Below, piece after piece: positions 57,525 to 64,000 of a stretch of 64,000 bases of DNA. Numbering within the stretch: position 1 is the stretch's first letter; the number at the start of each line of letters is the position of its first letter. The notes beneath the pieces were generated by a model. The model was not told the DNA's origin and ran no database searches. It was given only the letters and a program-made list of their open reading frames with translations. Made by a program: the position numbers and the translations under genes. Origin of the DNA: Neonectria sp. B-13 (taxonomy: Eukaryota > Ascomycota > Sordariomycetes > Hypocreales > Nectriaceae); the NCBI GenBank assembly GCA_002682825.1, contig NOKP01000001.1:436501-500500 (forward strand), in the 5' to 3' direction.

Positions 57525-59274
57525 TTGATGGAACCCAAGGACCGATGAGCGACGACGAAACTCTTGGACCATGCCCGAGACGCATGTCCGTATGGAATCT
57601 GCTATTCGACCAAGCCCGCGTCGACGACCCCGTTCTACATCATCAATACCGTGGAAAGGGAACCGCCGAAGATCCCTTCATTGTGGCCTGGATACCCGAT
57701 GACCCAGGAAACCCTCACAACTGGCCAACGTGGCTGCGATGGATGATCACCGTGGTCTCGGCCTTCACATGTTTCGTCGTGGCCTTCAGTTCCAGCGCAT
57801 ATACTGGTAAGCCGTTCCATACCGCGACAATTCGTCGAGACTGGCAGCCAATAATCGAACGCCAGGCACCATGACGGAGCTCATGATACACTTCGGGGCG
57901 AGTGACATCCTGATCACTGCTGGCGTCTCATTATACGTTCTGGGCTTTGCCCTTGGCCCTCTTATCTGGGCGCCGTTGTCCGAGATGTACGGCCGACAAA
58001 TTGTTTTTGGCTTCAGCTACGGTGCATACGCCGTCTTTAGTGCCGCTTGCACGGCCGATAACAATGTCGCAACCCTCCTGGTTCTGCGTTTCTTTGCTGG
58101 TGCTTTCGGCTCGTCGCCCTTGACAAACGCTGGAGGCGTCATTTCGGATGTGTTCGAAGCCAATGAGCGAAGCATTGCCATGGGAGTGTTCTCGCTCGCA
58201 CCGGCGATGGGACCAACCTTCGGCCCCTTTATCGGTGGTTATCTTGGCGAGAATGAGGGCTGGAGATGGGTTAGTCCACCTGTGACCCTGGATTTGGATT
58301 CCCTAGCTGACATCCAGTGATAGGTTATGGGCTTGATGGCCATTCTCGCCGGTTTTGCCTGGATGTTGGGAGTCGCTTTGGTTCCCGAAACCTACGCACC
58401 CGTGATCCTCAAGAAACGCAGCCAAGCCTTATCCAAAGAGGTAGGAAAGGTATTCAAGACGGAGCTCGAAGTGCAGGGCGCGAGCTCTACGCCAGCACAA
58501 ATTGTTAGGACCGCCCTTTACCGCCCATTGGCTCTACTCTTCGCCGAACCCATCGTCCTCATCCTGTCGATTTACACTGCTATTCTGTACGGAACACTGT
58601 ATATGCTCTTTGGAGCATATCCGGTTGTTTTCCAGCTCCAGAGAGGCTGGACTCCTGGCAAGGGAGGTCTGGCTTTTCTTGGCATCGCCGTCGGCATGTT
58701 CGCTGCTGTACCGACAGTCGCTCTGATAAACCGGTGGTATGTCAAGAAGGCGGCAGAAAGCAAAGGTCCACTTGCACCCGAAATGCGTTTGCCAGGAGGG
58801 ATGATTGGAAGCATCGCGCTTCCAGCCGGAATGTTTTGGTTTGCCTGGTAAGTGGCCCACGCTCTCTTTGTACTGGGAACCGACTAACACCTCATGCTCA
58901 ACAGGACAACATATTCTTCGGTACACTGGCTCTCTCCGGTTGCAGCGGGCGTTCCTTTCGGGTTTGGTTTGACCCTCATTTTCACCGCCGTCTTCAGCTA
59001 CCTCATCGACGCCTACACCATCTATGCTGCATCTGCTCTCGCGGCCAACACAGTCCTTCGATCACTATTCGGAGCAGCTTTTCCCTTGTTCACACGACAA
59101 ATGTACGATAAGCTCGGAACTCAATGGGCGAGTTCACTGCCTGGATTTCTTGCTCTTGCGTGCGTGCCTCTGCCCTTCGTTCTATGGAAACACGGGCCAG
59201 CGATTCGCAAGAAGTGCAAGTACGCTGCTAGGGCTGCTGCGGCGTCAGAGATGGACGGCAGAATTGATAACTGA
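57521..59274 (+). CDS. MFS transporter, DHA1 drug/polyamine type
   Basis: Four exons (57521-57806, 57866-58269, 58324-58847, 58905-59274) give 527 residues. The pre-helix motif [13 protein letters not shown], then [11 protein letters not shown] after helix 2, [32 protein letters not shown] and the last block [15 protein letters not shown] define the DHA1 family of fungal polyamine and multidrug exporters. A plasma-membrane location is expected. The ATG at 57521 overlaps the stop of an upstream ORF. It is convergent with the QDR-type gene at 59543. Intact. Confidence 0.9.
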
Positions 59275-59542
59275 GAAGGGGAAGTGCATATAAACATAGA
59301 TTAGAGATTATTAGTTAGACTGACTCTGGTAGATTTGGCGTTGGGCTGCTGTTTGCATTTGTTGCCATTTTCTTTACTGTCTTATTGCCGACTGGAACGG
59401 CGGGCACATATTTAATCAAGTACAGGCTTATTAGAGAACGCATGGTTACGGATCGCGATGTATATTAAATTGACGGCATCGCGAGAATGTCTGAGTAGCC
59501 AATTCTGAGCTAGAAATAGAGCAGAACCGAATTGATGGGAAC

Positions 59543-61069
59543 TCACGAAGTCGGCTCCTGATGCCCCATTCTCGCGGCCTTTTGTCTCCTCCACTTCCAC
59601 CCGCGCACTCTCAGCAGAACCAAGAGTGGCACACAAATGATGCCAACGGCTGCCCAGATTGTACAAGACCAACCTATTCCTACAGCCTGGACCAAGGGCT
59701 CCAGGGATGCCACGCCCGCAGCAGCCATCGCACATCGTACCAAATTATAGCTGGCCTGAGCTGTCGCGCTTTGCCCATGATTGTAGTCGGTTAGCAACGT
59801 GCCACAGAGTACAAAGATACCGATTTGAGTACCACCAGATATGAACTGCAGCACCAATGGGACTGCAATATGAGTGCCTGCTTGAATTGACCACCCGTAG
59901 CCAGCAGTGGTGAGTGAGGTAATGACCAAGAAAGGGAATATTGATCGTAATCTTGCTTTCTCAATGGGAAAGTGTAGGAGCTCATTCGCAGAATGAGAAC
60001 TAGCAAGGTGAGTCACTGATCGCTCTATGACTCTGTACTCATAGTCGGCAAGCCTTCCCACCAAGAGAGCCGCGACAAGACCTCCGATACCAGATGGGAG
60101 GTAAATCAGACCAGTGGTGAGATAGTTGAGAGAGTAGACCCTCGTCATTTCTGTTGCGAGGGATGTCCCGATGACGCTGTATATGGTGTACTGGATGCTC
60201 CCGACCGTGATGATGAGAAAAGTGCCTTTCTGGAAGAGTGTAGAAAGGCAAGTGAGTGGGTTGGGGATGTGATTAAAGAGTGTGACGGCTGAGCCCGGAC
60301 TCTTCTCTTTGTCCTTTCGAGATGCAACCAGGTCGAAAATGCTGATGTTGATCCACGAAGGCGGATGGATGCTCCCGTTACCGACGAGCTTCCTCGAGGT
60401 TTCGGGGAGGAAGACAACGAGTCCGAGCAGATGAGAGCCGGATAGAATGGCCAATATCCAGAATATCCAGCGCCATGATGCTTTTTCTGCCGCGATGCCG
60501 CCGATCACGGGACCAAGACAGGGGGCTGAGTTAGTGAAGCCGAGTAGAATTCCCACGTGGGAGCCTCGGTCGGCAGTCGTAGTGATGTCCGCAATGACTC
60601 CGTATGCAATGGCGATTGTTCCAGCAGCGCCCGCACTCTGAATACATCGCAGGGCTAGAAGAACTGCGTAGCTGTCTTGAAGTGCCAGGCCGACGTTGGC
60701 AGAAAAGTACAAAGTGAATACCAATACGCTGACAGGCCGTCTCCCCGTGTGGTCGCCAATGTCCCCGATGATGCTTGGGAAGATGCCAGCAACTATTAGG
60801 TATGCAGAGATCGATAGGTTGGTGGCCGCCACAGTGGTGTTCAGTGATTTAGCCAGTGCTCCTATGGCTGGGTAGTAGATGAATGAGGAGAGACCAGAGA
60901 AGACGGCCGAGAACGAGGTTTGGAAAATGATGCTGCGTTTTCTGGCAGTAGAGTAGACACAATAACGTGAATCTTCACTCTGTTGACCTGCCACCGAGGG
61001 GCTTTCTGGAGACTCTGGCATTGGTAATATTGCGGGAAATACTGCTGCCTCTTCCTTGATGCTCGTCAT
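59543..61069 (-). CDS. MFS transporter, QDR-type (DHA1)
   Basis: One exon of 508 residues. After a 40-residue N-terminal tail, helix 1 starts FQTSFSAVFSGLSSFIYYPA, then DIGDHTGRRPVSV is the loop-2 motif, and CLGPVIGGIAAEKASWRWIFW is the antiporter motif C region. LPETSRKLVGNGS and LPSGIGGLVAALLVGRLADYE follow as in yeast Qdr proteins. Likely a proton antiporter for drugs, polyamines or organic acids. The adjacent inverted kinase genes and the DHA1 gene suggest a small accessory block. Intact. Confidence 0.9.
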   Translation of the reverse strand: MTSIKEEAAVFPAILPMPESPESPSVAGQQSEDSRYCVYSTARKRSIIFQTSFSAVFSGLSSFIYYPAIGALAKSLNTTVAATNLSISAYLIVAGIFPSIIGDIGDHTGRRPVSVLVFTLYFSANVGLALQDSYAVLLALRCIQSAGAAGTIAIAYGVIADITTTADRGSHVGILLGFTNSAPCLGPVIGGIAAEKASWRWIFWILAILSGSHLLGLVVFLPETSRKLVGNGSIHPPSWINISIFDLVASRKDKEKSPGSAVTLFNHIPNPLTCLSTLFQKGTFLIITVGSIQYTIYSVIGTSLATEMTRVYSLNYLTTGLIYLPSGIGGLVAALLVGRLADYEYRVIERSVTHLASSHSANELLHFPIEKARLRSIFPFLVITSLTTAGYGWSIQAGTHIAVPLVLQFISGGTQIGIFVLCGTLLTDYNHGQSATAQASYNLVRCAMAAAGVASLEPLVQAVGIGWSCTIWAAVGIICVPLLVLLRVRGWKWRRQKAARMGHQEPTS

Positions 61070-61553
61070 CTTTCTGGATTGCCATACAGAATACGAGACC
61101 AGGTATTAACTGATCACTAAAAATACAAACAAATTACTGAAAGACGTAACAACGCAGAGAATTAAACCCAAATACTTAGAAGAGGGGTACGATGTCGTGG
61201 GTGTGTCAAGTCAGCCTCACGCCTCCTCTTCGTCGGTACGTCCTTGGTGACACAAACTGAGGTGCTTTGTTTGAAATCAGGCTTAGAAAATGCACGTAGC
61301 CTTTTCGGTACGACATCGGTAAAAGCTAATCAGCTGACAATCCATCGGTAAGACGAATACTTGATGGCTGGCAAAGTTGGGAACCAAAGTTTGCAACTTA
61401 ATTATTTGTTAGTGGTAGATGATACAGGCGACCGAAGTCGACGCCCAACGCCTTTCTTGACTCCCCCGCCACTACCACCTTACCTCTTCATACAGTGGAT
61501 TATCTGATTCAATCTTTGCCTAGAGCCCTGGATTAGCAAGTCATCCGGCACAA
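61070..61553. other. Divergent intergenic region
   Basis: This lies between the QDR gene (minus) and the broken kinase-like gene (plus). No gene supported. Confidence 0.45.
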
Positions 61554-62424
61554 TGAGCGATTACTTCGAAGGCCAGTCGCAGGCAACAACCCATCATAGG
61601 GACATCCAACTAGATTCAAACATGATCGCTCATACGGACGCTACCCCACTCTCCAAGGCTCAAAGACGAAAGTTTCCAGTCTTTGAACCTGGAGGTATCA
61701 TACTGACCAAATAATACAGATCTGCCTCCAAACTGCCGAGTGCTATCTTGAAAGGGTCACGGCGCGAGCAACTGGAACCAGACGGCTCGAATTGACACCG
61801 AAACTATCGGTGATGATGGCACCCGACTGGGTCGATCATATTTCCTAAAGGTATGGCTCTAACCAATAATATCCCTTGAAGAGATGGAAATCATCGCTGA
61901 CTTTCTAGGTCGTCGCCGGACCCCAAGGGTGCGGTATGGTACATGGAGAGATACCTGGGAAGAGTTCTACATTCGAGGGATGCGTAGGATGCTTCAACTG
62001 GAGGAGGAGGCTCGTGGCCCAAGTGAAGAGCTGAGTATTCTTGCTCGCCCATTTTTGGAGATTGTGATTCCGAGACTCCTTCGACCGATGAAGACGGAAG
62101 GTCGATGCATCAAGCCAGTCTTGATTCATGGCGATCTTTGGATTGGGAACGTATCGACCGAGGCTCACACCAAGTATCCGATCATGTTCGATGCCTCCAC
62201 TTTCTGGGGCCATCATGAGTGTAAGCCGTTCATGTAATATTTTGAAGGATTATAATCTACTAATATTGACTTTGGTAGATGAGCTCAGAACGATGCGTCC
62301 ACTCAATAACGAATGGGGCCGCAGATGCCTTATGTCATACAACACCGAAATGACCAAGTCAGAGCCTCGAGAGGACTGGGACGCCCGGAATACCCTCTAT
62401 GCCACGTCCGTGAATATTATCTGA
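61554..62424 (+). pseudogene. Broken fructosamine-kinase-like gene
   Basis: An ATG at 61554 starts a short frame, then LPPNCRVLS is followed by a stop, and the core after it can be read only by changing frame. From 61884 a good C-terminal part appears (WEEFYIRGMRRMLQLEEEAR, IPRLLRPM, LIHGDLWIGNV with the kinase catalytic Asp, FDASTFWGHHE), then after a small intron ELRTMRPLNNEWGRR and EDWDARNTLYA. It matches the minus-strand gene at 62770 onward in the same order, but the N-lobe is damaged and the central 60-100 residues are missing. It is a pseudogene or fragment of a ketosamine-3-kinase-like family member. Confidence 0.7.
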
Positions 62425-62769
62425 AGCTATATTTGCCGGGCCGCGCTGATCAATCTTCGAAGTAGTCGCACATACATACATGACTCGGCCCTGTATCCTG
62501 AAGTGCCAAAATTCAGGCAATTGTGAGCCAAAATTCCTGATGAACCAACTTGTACTGATAACGTATGATAAGACTGATCGAGGAGATGAGGAAGCTGGTT
62601 GAGCGATTCCCAAGAGTGTCCAACAAGGCTTAGCCGCTGCCATGCTCAGCTACAGAACAAGACATACAGTCTCACAAATGAAACCTCTAGCAAGGACTTG
62701 GATTCTATATTGATATGAACTGCCTAGATATAGTAGAGTCAAACCCTTTGCGCTAGCACATTCAAGCTT

Positions 62770-64000
62770 TTACATCCAACTTTCTTCTCCCTCATATCCT
62801 CGCGGATATTTATCCACCAGCCGTTGAATCTCTGCGATAGCCCTATAATGAGGGGTCAGCAAATGGAACAATTAAGCAATGGAATGGGGAGGTACTCACA
62901 TATTGCGAAATTTCAAGTCTTTAGCATAGAGAGCGGAGACAAGGAGATCATAGCGCCTATGCCAAGTCTGATTAGCACTATCATGTCAGTTATGGTCAGC
63001 GGTGGTCTCACAGGGCATATAATGCATTTCGATCATCCCAATCTTTCTTAGGCTCCGAGATACCCATCTCCTTCTGATACTCTTTGAAGAAGGGACGACC
63101 CATTTTGTATCGTGGCGCCCTCCAGCTGCCCAGGTCGGCCTCGTTATGGCCCCAGAAAGCACAGGAGTCGAAGACGATGATGAGGCCTGTGTCGTTATCA
63201 GCCATACAGTTACCAGGCCACAGGTCCGAGTGAACCAGGCACGGCTGAATGGAGTTGCCCCCCGTCTCGAGCGGGCGCAGTAGTCGTGGAATAACCTTGC
63301 CATAGAAGGCATCTTTGAGGAGTTCCAGCTTTTCGTCCTTTCCGTGCGCTTTTTCCTCGGCTGCAAACATCTGTCGCATGGCCTGCGTGAACCAAACCTC
63401 CCAGGACGTCTGCCATGTATTATCGTTCGGGATGTTTGCGAGATGGGTTGGCACTTGAAACCCATACTTTCCCATCGGTGAATTGCCCATGCTCGCTTTG
63501 TGGATTTGGGCGATGACGGAGACGAACTCTTGGGGCTCTGGAACGTCGTCTACCATGTCATGGAAGTGGCTGAGGTAGAACCATATGTCAGGGTTCGAGT
63601 GGCAGCAGCCCCATGCCAAAGGCTTAGGGACATTTGAAGGGCTGTAGTGATAGAATAAGCTTTCGGATTCGAAGCTACCCTCCATCATACGTCGACCATC
63701 GTCGCCCGACTGGGACTAAGCAGTCATTGGGATGTTAGCATTCCCCGAAAAATACGGGGGAGATAGTATATGTTGGGATAGTCTTGCCTTCATGAAGAAG
63801 TTGGCGACGGAGCTATCTTCAAGTTCACATTCGATACGGACCGTCTGAACCCATGCACTGGCCCCCGAGGGCGAAACAGAAAGTACCTTGGCGTTGGATG
63901 GCAAAGCTGCAGGAAAAAAGAGACGCGGTCAGTACCACAAGCGTTCAGCGTGAGGTTCCCAGGGGGTCATAGTAGATACCTGAGATGACTTTGGAATCCA
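62770..64000 (-). CDS. Fructosamine/ketosamine-3-kinase-like protein (5' end outside)
   Basis: The minus-strand gene begins beyond the right edge. Its coding parts are a short exon ending DSKVIS, an exon with ALPSNAKVLSVSPSGASAW, a long exon (SFESESLFYHYSPSNVPKPL to DDRNALYAL), LRYDLLVSALYAKDLKFRN, and the last exon ending EESWM at 62770. The catalytic site CLVHSDLWPGN and the metal-binding VFDSCAFWGHNE are intact. Family members phosphorylate sugars bound to protein amines (ketosamines) or small aminated sugars. Cytosolic. The paralog at 61554 is damaged. Confidence 0.8.

Noticed and set aside
1..64000. A polyketide or nonribosomal peptide cluster
   Set aside because: No synthase, adenylation or ketosynthase motif was found in any frame; the genes present are porters, regulators and small enzymes.
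1..64000. tRNA, rRNA or mimp-type MITE signals
   Set aside because: I found no convincing cloverleaf, B-box with A-box pair, or CAGTGGG...GCAAAA terminal repeat by eye; a covariance-model scan would be needed to be sure.

Overview
The window is nuclear DNA of a filamentous ascomycete, most likely a Sordariomycete (Hypocreales or Glomerellales type). The signs are short GT-AG introns of about 45-150 nt, four Zn(II)2Cys6 regulators, many MFS porters, GH3 and RTA1-type proteins, and transposon relics mutated mainly by C-to-T and G-to-A changes, as expected from repeat-induced point mutation (RIP). I assembled gene models by hand from splice signals and reading-frame continuity. For the complete multi-exon models whose exons I summed, the total is an exact multiple of three.

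Left arm (1-28.1 kb) is a gene-dense accessory region for carbon and nitrogen use. It holds the 3' end of a lactose-permease-type MFS gene, a truncated LTR piece beside a Tc1/mariner relic, a Zn2Cys6 regulator, a broken paralog of the first MFS gene, a GH3 beta-glucosidase with a PA14 insert, a GABA-type amino acid permease, a second Zn2Cys6 regulator, a metallo-beta-lactamase-fold (MBL) gene, a class III aminotransferase, a sugar MFS transporter, a third regulator with two Zn2Cys6 clusters, a second MBL gene and a DHA1 drug-type MFS transporter. The repeated regulator + porter + enzyme pattern suggests one or more catabolic gene clusters. That is inference.

Middle (28.7-36.9 kb): a small membrane-protein gene is followed by a decayed, repeat-rich interval. 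It contains a coiled-coil pseudogene with CAA-to-TAA type stops, two AT-rich blocks (about 32.16-34.26 and 34.8-36.36 kb), a tandem duplication whose second copy is far more AT-rich, and a GC-normal, LTR-like island at 34.26-34.80 kb. The terminal part of that island recurs inverted at about 0.93-1.2 kb.

Right arm (36.9-64 kb): a secreted Cys-containing protein, a small membrane protein, a DUF3632-like remnant, a Q-rich protein with repeated CxxC knuckles, a secreted C69-type dipeptidase, a Zn2Cys6 regulator, an RTA1-like seven-helix protein and a secreted protein of about 12 six-cysteine repeats, interrupted by an assembly N. About 5.7 kb without a convincing gene follows. The window ends with two divergently evolved MFS transporters and an inverted pair of fructosamine-kinase-like genes, one broken and one running off the right edge.

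The more unusual observations are an MBL gene in which two frameshifts and a stop all lie inside an apparent 83-nt intron, a GC-AG intron in a regulator, the tandem double zinc-cluster regulator, and the Cys-repeat secreted protein. No single system here can be called new from sequence alone.
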